Both the position numbers and the translations under genes were made by a program. A stretch of 64,000 nt of DNA, from contig JAJTXY010000002.1 of assembly GCA_021463865.1 (NCBI GenBank), positions 190,219 through 254,218 of the forward strand, read 5' to 3'. This document shows, one piece after another, positions 1 to 8,000 of this stretch (positions are counted from its first letter, which is position 1; the number at the start of each line of letters is the position of its first letter). Under the pieces are notes generated by a model. That model made no database searches. It saw nothing but the letters and a program-made list of their open reading frames with translations, and was not told where the DNA came from. The stretch comes from Anaerolineae bacterium (GTDB lineage: Bacteria > Chloroflexota > Anaerolineae > Aggregatilineales > J027).

Positions 1-298
1 TCAACACTTGGCGGCACTCCCCACAGGGCGTTCCACCATTTTCGGTGACGACAGCAACGGCTTGAAATGAGATACAACCCTCGCTAATTGCCTTGACCAC
101 TGCACTACGTTCGGCACAAATCCCGACCGGGTAGGCAGCGTTTTCAACATTGCAGCCCGTATAGACGTCTCCATTCTCCCCTAACAAGGCTGCGCCAACG
201 TAATAATGACTATACGGAGCATAAGCGCGTTGACGGACGGTTTTGGCTTTTTCAATCAACTGCCGAATCGTCTCGGAGGACAGACTGGGTGTAGACAT
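1..298 (-). CDS. cdd: Cytidine deaminase, 3' end cut by the window edge
   Basis: Zinc-dependent hydrolytic deaminase converting cytidine and deoxycytidine to the uridine forms in pyrimidine salvage (cytosol). I translated this strand by hand. 99 residues are visible, with the family pattern YAPYSHYYVGAA near residue 27, GCNVENAAYPVGICAER at 48-64 (zinc ligand C61 and catalytic E63) and PCGECRQ at 91-97 (zinc ligands C92 and C95). Family members are about 130 residues, so only the C-terminal part is missing. The ATG follows directly on the stop codon of the CorC-like gene upstream with no gap, which points to translational coupling. CorC-like and cdd genes are commonly neighbours in bacteria. 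Identification is secure. Confidence 0.93.
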   Translation of the reverse strand, partial: MSTPSLSSETIRQLIEKAKTVRQRAYAPYSHYYVGAALLGENGDVYTGCNVENAAYPVGICAERSAVVKAISEGCISFQAVAVVTENGGTPCGECRQVL

Positions 299-1690
299 TT
301 AGGACTCACTTGGTTTGTTAGTTAATGAAGGGGAAGGCAATGCTTCAACGGTTGGGTTGGTACTGGTCGTCCGGCTATCTTTGGGATGGTCGGTTGTTTC
401 TTCAGGTTGCGGCATGACCTTCTTGACATTCACACGCCGTATGCGTCGGCCCGTTACCGACAGTACCCGAATCACGACCTGATTAGCCGTAATCTCATCA
501 CCCGGCACTGGCACCCGCCCCAATTTTTCAAAGATGTAACCGCCAAGTGTATCACTTTCTTCAGTTGGAAGCGAGACACCCAATAGATGGTTGACGTTAT
601 CGAGGTCTATACGGGCATTAAAGATATATTCCGTGTCACTAACTTCTTCGTAAAGGGCTTCTTCTTTAAAGTCATACTCGTCTTGGATTTCCCCAACAAT
701 TTCCTCAATCAAGTCTTCAATCGTGAGGATACCCGCCGTCCCGCCAAATTCATCCACAACATAAACCAGATGCGTTTTGCGCTCCTGTAATTCGATCAGC
801 AGGTCGCTCGCTTTTTTGGACTCCGGAATAAAATAGGCTTCACGCAGGAGGGATTGAAGGGATTCGGGTTTCTGTCCGTCGCGCCAGACCTTCAACAAAT
901 CTTTGGCATACAGGCTACCCACTATATTATCAATCGTATCGCGGTAGACCGGGATACGTGAGTGACCCTCTGTGATGATCAAATCCAGCGCTTCCTCAAT
1001 GGTGGAATCAATATCCAGCGCCACAATATCAATGCGAGGAACCATGACTTCACGGGCAAGGGTATCATCGAAAAAGCGGATGATTGAGTAAATCATCTCT
1101 TTTTCTTCATCCTCCAAAACACCTTCCTCTTGGCCTGCATCTACCAGCGTCTTGATTTCTTCTTCGGTGACGAGTTGACTGGTGCCACTGCCGCCGAGCA
1201 GGGTAGCGATTTGTCCCGATATTCGCAAGATGAGCAGAATGAGAGGCGCGAAGAACCGCACCAGATTGAACATGGCCCATCCTGCAACAATCGCATATCG
1301 TTCTGGACGACTTGCCCCGATAACGGTAGGGATACGATCTCCCACGACCAGCAGCAGGATACTCGTTAGAGACACCAGCCCGATGTATAACACACCGAGG
1401 CTAAGAGTATTATTCGTCGCTTTTTCAATTGGGTCAGTAAAAGTCGCAATTACCAGTAGCACAATTAGACTGTCGAGCACAATGGACAAAAACTGATATG
1501 TCGCCATTAAGCGTGTAGCATCTTCACCAAGCTTCAGGGCGCGGCTGACACGCTTCTGACCGTTTTCGAGGCGCTCCCGTAGGAGGCTCTTGCGAGAATT
1601 GACTAATCCGCTGTAGCCAAGTGTAAGCAGCAGCTTAACGGATAGCAATACGAGCGCGGCGACTAGGCCGGTTGTAAAACTAATCTCCAC
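299..1690 (-). CDS. CNNM/CorC-HlyC family membrane protein (DUF21, CBS pair, CorC_HlyC)
   Basis: Integral membrane protein of the CNNM/CorC family, linked in other bacteria to magnesium or cobalt efflux and often annotated as hemolysin. An N-terminal DUF21 domain with about four hydrophobic helices (roughly residues 1-170) is followed by a CBS-domain pair (about 200-330, with REVMVPRIDIVALD and DEFGGTAGILTIEDL) and a CorC_HlyC C-terminal domain (about 350-430). I start it at the GTG at 1690, because AGAGGG lies six bases upstream (1697-1702) and the protein then begins at the first membrane helix as in relatives. A longer reading from a TTG at 1744 has no ribosome site. It sits in one transcript with cdd downstream. 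The transported ion cannot be read from the sequence. Confidence 0.88.
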   Translation of the reverse strand: MEISFTTGLVAALVLLSVKLLLTLGYSGLVNSRKSLLRERLENGQKRVSRALKLGEDATRLMATYQFLSIVLDSLIVLLVIATFTDPIEKATNNTLSLGVLYIGLVSLTSILLLVVGDRIPTVIGASRPERYAIVAGWAMFNLVRFFAPLILLILRISGQIATLLGGSGTSQLVTEEEIKTLVDAGQEEGVLEDEEKEMIYSIIRFFDDTLAREVMVPRIDIVALDIDSTIEEALDLIITEGHSRIPVYRDTIDNIVGSLYAKDLLKVWRDGQKPESLQSLLREAYFIPESKKASDLLIELQERKTHLVYVVDEFGGTAGILTIEDLIEEIVGEIQDEYDFKEEALYEEVSDTEYIFNARIDLDNVNHLLGVSLPTEESDTLGGYIFEKLGRVPVPGDEITANQVVIRVLSVTGRRIRRVNVKKVMPQPEETTDHPKDSRTTSTNPTVEALPSPSLTNKPSES

Positions 1691-1872
1691 AATAGTCCCT
1701 CTGAGATTGAACAACAATGGTACGGCAGCAAGACCAGAAGCCAATAACTGACTTTCGGCGCTGAAAAAACAAGTAGGCCGTTAAGCAATGTAAGGGGGGT
1801 TCAGTTAAAGAAGGTTCGTTCACGCTCGTCGCGTCTTGCCTTATTAAACGCAAGTTTGCCTTTCTATTTGGC

Positions 1873-1901
1873 ATTATATCAAGCCCCCCTGTCAGATGCA
1901 A
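1873..1901 (-). promoter_or_regulatory. Sigma-70-type promoter for the corC-like/cdd pair
   Basis: Read on the minus strand: TTGCAT (1901-1896), a 17-base spacer, then a perfect TATAAT (1878-1873). Transcription would start near 1866, leaving a leader of about 175 bases before the GTG at 1690. Position and spacing fit a housekeeping promoter. Confidence 0.6.
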
Positions 1902-1944
1902 CAGAAAATGCCTCCCACAGAATGCAAATCAACCACATCTCTGC

Positions 1945-1950
1945 TAGAAT
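1945..1950 (+). promoter_or_regulatory. -10 element placed for a leaderless holB transcript
   Basis: TAGAAT ends seven bases before the ATG at 1958 and there is no Shine-Dalgarno sequence between them. Transcription would therefore begin at or next to the start codon. No convincing -35 hexamer is visible. The same arrangement occurs at 10331-10336. Confidence 0.4.
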
Positions 1951-1957
1951 ACACATC

Positions 1958-2971
1958 ATGACGCAACGTGACACATTTTCCGCAAATTGGCCTGTGATCG
2001 GCCATAATTGGGCGATAGATCAATTCCGACGTGCCTTACAATTCGAACGGACCCGCCATGCATATCTCATCACTGGGCCTGCCAGCATCGGTAAAACCAC
2101 GCTGGCTTGGGCGCTTGCTACTGCGCTCAACTGTCAGGGTGAGACGCCGCCGTGTGGTCAATGTCGAAGTTGCAAGCTGATGGCCGCTGGCAGTCATTCA
2201 GATGTAGTAGTGATCGAAGCCGAACAGGTTGGTGGTACACTCAAAATCGAGCAGGTGCGGGATTTGCAGCACGGGTTGGCACTCCGACCCTATGAAGGGC
2301 GTTTTAAAATTGCCATTTTGCGCCGCTTTCACGAGGCCAACCTCGCCGCCCAAAACTCCCTGCTGAAAACGCTCGAAGAACCATCCTCACAGGTGGTATT
2401 GATTTTAACGGCGGAACACGGTGATCTGCTTTTGCCTACCATCGTCTCGCGCTGCCAAGTCTTAAACCTGCGTCCGCTTGGCCTAGAAGAAACCGAAACC
2501 GCCTTGCGAAATTATTGGAATATCGAACCAGAGCAAGCGACCCTACTGGCAAGGCTCTCCGGCGGACGGATCGGTTGGGCGATTCGAAGCACTACCGACA
2601 CGACGGAACTCGATCTTCGCCATGAATCTGTGAATGCGCTAGAACAGGCGATTGCCGGGACACGCTATGAGCGATTTCAGTTGGCCGAAGGTTTAGCCAA
2701 AGATAAGCCGACCCTGTTAACCGTGCTGGATATTTGGCAGACCTATTGGCGTGATGTCTTGTTGGCGACCACTGGCAGTCAAGTCGCTCTTGTCAATATT
2801 GACCATGAATCAGCCATCCTTCAAATCGCGTCTGCCATTACCCCGGAAGATGCCCAACGCGCCCTTCAAGCGACCCGTCGGGCTGTAACCCAGCTTGGGC
2901 AAAACGCCAATACCCGCCTATGTATTGAAGTCCTCTTATTAGATTATCCCTTCGTTAAGCCATTTCAATGA
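1958..2971 (+). CDS. holB: DNA polymerase III delta' subunit (clamp loader)
   Basis: AAA+ clamp-loader subunit that helps load the beta sliding clamp during replication. The protein has 337 residues. GHNWAIDQFRRAL is followed by a Walker A motif GPASIGKTTL, a zinc-finger-like CGQCRSC with one further cysteine just before it, then QNSLLKTLEEP and the sensor/Arg-finger region PTIVSRCQ, all typical of delta'/DnaX relatives. The length suits delta' and is too short for DnaX. An intact Walker A is common in delta' outside the enterobacteria. I start at the ATG at 1958, because the 34 residues upstream in frame look nothing like the family and a -10 box lies just before this ATG. It is divergent from the corC-like gene. 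Confidence 0.85.
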   Translation: MTQRDTFSANWPVIGHNWAIDQFRRALQFERTRHAYLITGPASIGKTTLAWALATALNCQGETPPCGQCRSCKLMAAGSHSDVVVIEAEQVGGTLKIEQVRDLQHGLALRPYEGRFKIAILRRFHEANLAAQNSLLKTLEEPSSQVVLILTAEHGDLLLPTIVSRCQVLNLRPLGLEETETALRNYWNIEPEQATLLARLSGGRIGWAIRSTTDTTELDLRHESVNALEQAIAGTRYERFQLAEGLAKDKPTLLTVLDIWQTYWRDVLLATTGSQVALVNIDHESAILQIASAITPEDAQRALQATRRAVTQLGQNANTRLCIEVLLLDYPFVKPFQ

Positions 2972-3011
2972 TGGCCTAAACCGCCTTTCCTATTAGGGTT
3001 ATTAAAATTAA

Positions 3012-3100
3012 CCATTTTGCTTCTGCTATATTGATTAGCTGGGTTATTCGTGCTATATTGTTTTGCTAATAAGGCTACTCATGCCCGTTCCATTTTGCGG
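3012..3100 (+). repeat. Short repeated motifs in the 347-base gap before the methyltransferase gene
   Basis: The gap 2972-3318 holds no gene I can support. It is AT-rich and contains CCATTTTGC at 3012-3020 and CCATTTTGCGG at 3090-3100, plus GCTATATTG at 3025-3033 and again at 3052-3060. The same words recur in the gap after the SET gene (4778-4816). A short hairpin of AGGGTT with AACCCT sits at 3272-3287, too weak to call a terminator. Function unknown. The motifs could be operators or scars of a moved cassette. Confidence 0.45.
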
Positions 3101-3318
3101 ACACACGGGGGCTGTTGAGTAGTTTTTTGGTTTCTATTGCACGGGGAGGTGACTGGCAAAGCACATTGCTACTAATACGCATGTTTTAAACTGCCCAGTA
3201 GCATTTGCCTCTTGATAAAACCAATAGACAAATGTGTGCTCGCGGTGGCTCATTACGATTTACCAAACCTTAGGGTTCTCCAACCCTGAAAAACTCAATA
3301 TCCTCAAAAGGTTTAACA

Positions 3319-4104
3319 ATGGCCGAGCACAATAATCTGTATCAACGTGCAATCTATTATGATGTGATTTTTGACCGTGACGTAAGCCGCGAAGTCGAAT
3401 TCTTGAAAGAAGTCTACTACCAGATCGTAGGCCGTGATCTACGGTCCGTCCTAGACTTGGCATGTGGGCCGGGGTATCACGCCCGTACTTTCGCCAAACA
3501 AGGCTATCGCGCCGTAGGGCTAGATTTGCGCCCGGAGATGATCGAATTTGCCCAAGACAAGGCCCGTGAAGTCGGGGCGGATGTGGAATGGGTAGCGGCG
3601 GACATGACCAATTTCCGTCTACATCAACCCGTAGATTTCGCATTTTGTATGTTCGACAGCATGGATTGTCTAACCACCAATGAGCAAATCTTGAATCATT
3701 TTCGGGCGATGGGCGATAACCTGACCCCCAATGGCTTGTATCTCGTGGATTTGAACCATCCTATAAGTTGTTCCATCGGCGTCTATGAGCCGTTCTGTTA
3801 TGCAGGTCAGCGGAATGGCATCTCTGCTGAAATTCGTTGGGCCGAAACCCCACCGCAAATTGATATGATCGCAGGCGTGGCACACACCACCCTTGAAATA
3901 AGAATAAAGGATAACGGAAAGGAAATGGTCATTACCGACCATGCCCAAGAGCGACTGCTAACCCCACAGGAATTGCAGTTGTTCGCCGAGCTTTCCGGCA
4001 CGTTGAAGGTTGTCGGTTGGTATGGTGATTTTGACCTCAACCAGCCTTTTTCTAGTTCACCCGCATCACGACGTATGATCGTCATATTTCAAAAAAGGAG
4101 TTAA
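3319..4104 (+). CDS. Class I SAM-dependent methyltransferase
   Basis: Cytosolic methyltransferase of the seven-beta-strand Rossmann class, 261 residues. Motif I is VLDLACGPGYHARTF (about residues 40-55), followed by AVGLDLRPEMIEFA with the acidic SAM-ribose contact, then WVAADMTNF and a post-I aspartate strand AFCMFDSMDCL. The C-terminal half has the antiparallel strands seen in methyltransferases acting on small molecules, but the substrate cannot be deduced. The start has AAAAGG nearby and the gene ends three bases before the SET-domain gene, so the two are co-transcribed. Both use S-adenosylmethionine, which suggests a joint modification role, though this is inference. Confidence 0.8.
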   Translation: MAEHNNLYQRAIYYDVIFDRDVSREVEFLKEVYYQIVGRDLRSVLDLACGPGYHARTFAKQGYRAVGLDLRPEMIEFAQDKAREVGADVEWVAADMTNFRLHQPVDFAFCMFDSMDCLTTNEQILNHFRAMGDNLTPNGLYLVDLNHPISCSIGVYEPFCYAGQRNGISAEIRWAETPPQIDMIAGVAHTTLEIRIKDNGKEMVITDHAQERLLTPQELQLFAELSGTLKVVGWYGDFDLNQPFSSSPASRRMIVIFQKRS

Positions 4105-4107
4105 TAA

Positions 4108-4650
4108 ATGAACGAATTCGACGACCACCCTAGCTCATACCTCTCACCCAAACTAGAGGGGCGTGTGTTCCCTGAAAAGGGCGGTCATGGTGCTTTTGCC
4201 CGTGAATTGATTCAGGCCGGAGAAGTCATTTCGGTCTGGGGTGGAAAAGTCATGACAAGGGCGGAAGTTGCCCGGCTCAATAATCCAGCGATAACGACAC
4301 TTGCCGTCCAGATTGATGAGGACATCTTTCTGGTAACGACGAAGGAGGGTCCCGGCGATTGGGTCAACCATTCGTGCGAGCCAAATGCTGGTTTGCAGGG
4401 GCAAGTGACTTTAGTCGCCATGCGCGACATTCAACCCGGCGAAGAGGTTTGTTTTGACTATGCCATGACCGATGGGTCGGTATATGATGAATTTACCTGC
4501 GCCTGTGGATCGCCTAAGTGCCGGGGATACGTCAGCGGCAATGATTGGCAAATTCCAGAATTATGGGAACGCTACAGCGGGTATTTTTCACCCTATTTGC
4601 AAAAAAGAATTGAGCGTCTCCGCGAAGAAGTAACCGTTTCGGCTGTTTAA
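4108..4650 (+). CDS. SET-domain protein methyltransferase-like
   Basis: A 180-residue single-domain SET protein, the fold of eukaryotic lysine methyltransferases, present sporadically in bacteria. Visible hallmarks are the N-terminal GRVFPEKGGHGAFARE (Gly-rich SAM site), WVNHSCEPNAG (the NHSCxPN motif), GEEVCFDYAM (the conserved catalytic tyrosine region) and a post-SET zinc cluster CACGSPKCRGY. All catalytic elements appear intact, so activity is likely. The target is unknown, and bacterial relatives can modify ribosomal or nucleoid proteins. A good ribosome site AAGGAG precedes the ATG. It follows the methyltransferase gene by three bases and is closed by a hairpin terminator, making a two-gene unit. 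Confidence 0.88.
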   Translation: MNEFDDHPSSYLSPKLEGRVFPEKGGHGAFARELIQAGEVISVWGGKVMTRAEVARLNNPAITTLAVQIDEDIFLVTTKEGPGDWVNHSCEPNAGLQGQVTLVAMRDIQPGEEVCFDYAMTDGSVYDEFTCACGSPKCRGYVSGNDWQIPELWERYSGYFSPYLQKRIERLREEVTVSAV

Positions 4651-4660
4651 GGCCTCAAAA

Positions 4661-4694
4661 AAGGGCTGGCATGTGTATGTCAGTCCTTATTCCT
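4661..4694 (+). terminator. Hairpin terminator after the SET gene
   Basis: An 11-base-pair stem (4661-4671 with 4678-4688, two G-T pairs) and a six-base loop TGTGTA, followed by ATTCCTT, a weak T-tract. It lies 10 bases after the SET stop codon. Confidence 0.7.
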
Positions 4695-4777
4695 TAATAA
4701 ATGGCCGATGAAGTAGGTTGTGCAAAATACCGAATGTCCCTCAAGAATAGGTTTTTAATCTTATAATATTTTTTTGA

Positions 4778-4847
4778 CCATTTTGCGGTTAAATCTTGTC
4801 TATATTGACATTTTGCACTATACGTTGATGGTATTTGTCAATATTGA
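4778..4847 (+). repeat. Repeat motifs and a 12-bp palindrome in the gap before gltB
   Basis: CCATTTTGCGG at 4778-4788 is an exact 11-base copy of the word at 3090-3100. CTATATTG at 4800-4807 and CATTTTGC at 4809-4816 also match motifs in the 2972-3318 gap. GTCAATATTGAC at 4836-4847 is a perfect 12-base palindrome, the form of a site for a dimeric regulator. The whole gap (4651-5083, 433 bases) has no credible gene. Confidence 0.45.
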
Positions 4848-4904
4848 CTAGATTCGTTGAGTTTCTGCCCCCACCTGCCCTATCATCTTTAACAATAACC
4901 GTAA

Positions 4905-4932
4905 ACCAGCCTCGACTGAGGGTGGGTTTTTT
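4905..4932 (+). terminator. Intrinsic terminator or attenuator upstream of gltB
   Basis: A stem of CCAGCCTC (4906-4913) with GAGGGTGG (4918-4925), one G-G mismatch and a GACT loop, is followed soon after by six T residues (4927-4932). No gene ends here, so it could stop a short untranslated transcript or read-through from the SET unit, or attenuate gltB expression. Confidence 0.5.
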
Positions 4933-4961
4933 GCCCCCCAATTCTGGTTGGTTGTTCGTAC

Positions 4962-4999
4962 CTCTTTTCACAATTCACAAAATCATCATGTGTGAAGAG
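4962..4999 (+). promoter_or_regulatory. Stem-loop in the gltB leader
   Basis: CTCTT and CACA (4962-4972, two bases bulged) pair with TGTG and AAGAG (4991-4999) around an 18-base loop, about 85 bases before the gltB start. I could not match it to a known riboswitch. Low-confidence structural element. Confidence 0.3.
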
Positions 5000-5083
5000 C
5001 AGCGAAAATCCGGCCAGTTAAGCCAAAGGAAACGGAACTAATTTGAAGACTTAGGTTTTTTCTTATCTTGCGAGGGCAGCACC

Positions 5084-8000
5084 ATGACCATTCCCAACAT
5101 TCGTACCGACACCCCCCCTGACTCCCCGGATGGCCCAGAACATGACGCCTGTGCGCTTATTATGAGCGTGCGTAAAGGCGGCGAAAGCACTTATGGAACA
5201 TTAAAACGCTCTATTCATGCCCTAAGCCACATGGGTCACCGTACTGGCTTTGTCGAAGGGGAAGGTGACGGCGCAGGCATCCAGACCGACATCCCCCGTC
5301 AATTATGGGGCAAGAAATTAAGCGAAGCCGGTCTGCGTTCCTCCATCGCCACCGATCCACGTTTCTGGGTGGGACACTGTTTTATCCCCGCCAATGAAGA
5401 CTGGCGTGAAATCAGTGAAATCTTGAATGCCCATTTTAATGACGCGGGTTTAAATCTCCTGATTGCCGAGCCGGGGCCAGTCGTGATGAACGCATTGGGC
5501 CGCCAAGCCCGCCAAAATGCCCCTCTGTTCATCCAATTAGCCGGGTATGGGGAAACTTCGGATGTGGACAATGTCTTGTTCCGTGTGCAGTCCGAAGTGG
5601 AAAAAATACTGCCGATTCATTTTGCCTCGCTGAGTTCGCATGTGGTCGTTTATAAAGTACGCGGCTCAGTTGAAGTGCTGCCTCGTTTTTATCCGGATTT
5701 GCAAGATCGCACTTATTACACCGCAATGGCCTTATGTCATGCGCGTTATTCAACCAATACCGCCTCAAGTTTCGAGCGTGTGCAACCCTTCCCACTGATG
5801 GGGCATAACGGCGAAATCAACACCATCAGCCGTTTTCGTCAAGAGGCCGTGCAGATTGGAGCAGAACTTGACCCCAATAACTCCGACTCGCAAGACATTG
5901 ACCGCACCCTCCAAACCCTCTGTGCCAAATATGGTTTAAGTGTTATTGAAGGCCTCGAAATCCTCTTTCCCCCTGTCCCTTTTGAAGTTGAAAATATGCC
6001 CAAACCCCTCCAAGCAGTCTACAACCGTCTGCGCCAGTCCTTCGGGCCATACGCGCAAGGGCCAGCCGCGATTATTGCCCGCTATGCGAATATGGCGGTG
6101 GTCAGTGTGGATGCCCTCGGTTTGCGGCCTTTATGGTTTGTGGAGACTGAAAAAGAATTCATCTTTAGCTCCGAACGTGGCGTCGTGCCGCTTGAAAACA
6201 TGATGTGCGACCCACGCCCCTTGGCCCCCGGCGAGAAAATGGCGGTGCGGCTCAATCGTGGTAAAAGCGTCGAAGTTTTTGACCATGCCGAAATCCGCCA
6301 ATATGTCATGAAACAGGCCTTTCAGCGCGAAGTACCCCAATTTGCCGAACGTTATTGGTCAGATTGGAGCAGCTACAGCGTTCCCGGTGAGGTTCGTACA
6401 CGTGGGGGAGATGGCGGAGGTGTCGCTCAGTCATTGGCTCAAGCTGAGGTCGCCGTAGACACTGCCCTGATGGAAGTTGCCACGCTTGCCGCAACCGTCG
6501 AGATGCCTTGGCAATACGCTCAAGCCCGTGCGGTGGATGCGGTAGTCATGGCTGCAACAGGCTGGAACCGCGAACAAATCCAAGAAATCGAATCGGTAGT
6601 AGACACCAGCGGCAAAGATTTGGTCGGCTCGTTGGGGCATGACGGCCCATTAGCCGTCTTGAGCAAAAACCGCGTCAACGTGGCGGATTTCTTCAAAGAG
6701 ACCGTCGCCGTCGTCACCAACCCCGCCATTGACCGCGAGCGTGAAGCGGAGGCGTTTTCAACCCGCATGATTGTTGGGGCACGTCCCGCCATTGGTGCCG
6801 CCCCTCACCCCGATGATATTTTGGTCGTTTTGGAAACCCCCATCTTATCAGGTGGGCATCCAACATTGGGCGACGCCGAATTGGTACGCGCGGTAGCTGA
6901 ACCCTATGGCACCATGAGCATTGAAGATTTGCTGGAGCGGTTTAGCAGCCGTGTGGCATGGCTGACGTTGGGCCTCTACCCCGGCGAAACCGCCAATGCC
7001 GCCATCAACCGTCTCGCACACGAAGCCGTCAACGCCGTGCGCTCGGATGTACAATGTCTCGTGTTGGACGATACCCAAACGCTTGAAGAAAATCTCGGCT
7101 GGCTCGATCCCCATCTAGCAGCAGGCGTCATTGACCGTACCCTGCGCGAAGCCGATGATGAAGTGAATTTGCGCCGCCGGGCCGGGATTGTGGTTCGCAG
7201 CGCCAGCATTCGTACCCTACACGATGTTATTTTGTTGTGCGGTTTGGGGGCGGATGCCGTCAATCCCTATGCGATGTTCGTTGTGGCGATTGGGGCCGAT
7301 AAAAAATCCAAGACCCTGACGGGCCAAGATTCCATCAAAGCCCAGCGCACCGTCTTGAAAAATCTAACGGCGGGTTTGGAAAAGGTGACTTCCACCATTG
7401 GCTGTCATGAACTGCGTGGTTATGGCCGCACCTTCAGCAGCATCGGCCTTGCCCCCAGCGTCGCAGGGATGTTGAACACCCCCAATTACTTCGGCAGTGA
7501 AAAAGTTGGCCTGACATGGGAACGCCTTGACCGCGAAGCCGATATCCGTGCCGCCGAATTACGGGGTGAAGCCAAAGCCCAAATTGCCCGCGTAGACCGC
7601 TTCTACCCCAAATTCTGGAAAAAGGCCGAAGCGGTGGCACATGGCGAAATGTCGCTGGATGAATTTATTGAGATGTACCGCAATCTCAAAGAAGAAGTGC
7701 CAATTGCGCTGCGCCATATCATTGAAATTAAACACTTGACCGACAGCATCTCCCCTGAGCATGTCGAAATCGGCGTGGATATTCACGATATGCCCTTGCT
7801 CATTAGCGCCATGTCATTTGGGTCGCAGGGCGAATTGGCCTATCGTGCCTATGCTGAAGCTGCCAAGCGCCTGAACATTGTTTGCGTCAATGGCGAGGGC
7901 GGTGAACTGCCCGACTTGATGAATCGCTATCACAACAATCGCGGTCAGCAGGTCGCATCGGGGCGCTTTGGAGTGAACGCCGAATTTTTGAACTCTGCCT

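Noticed and set aside
3260-3643. 127-codon minus-strand frame over the methyltransferase start
   Set aside because: Overlaps the methyltransferase motif I region in antisense; Arg/Pro-rich shadow composition.
4835-5041. 68-codon plus-strand frame before gltB
   Set aside because: Runs through a hairpin with T-tract and has no ribosome site or family-like sequence.
4933-5083. Possible glutamine-type riboswitch before gltB
   Set aside because: I could not find the conserved glnA or other riboswitch core; only generic stem-loops are seen.
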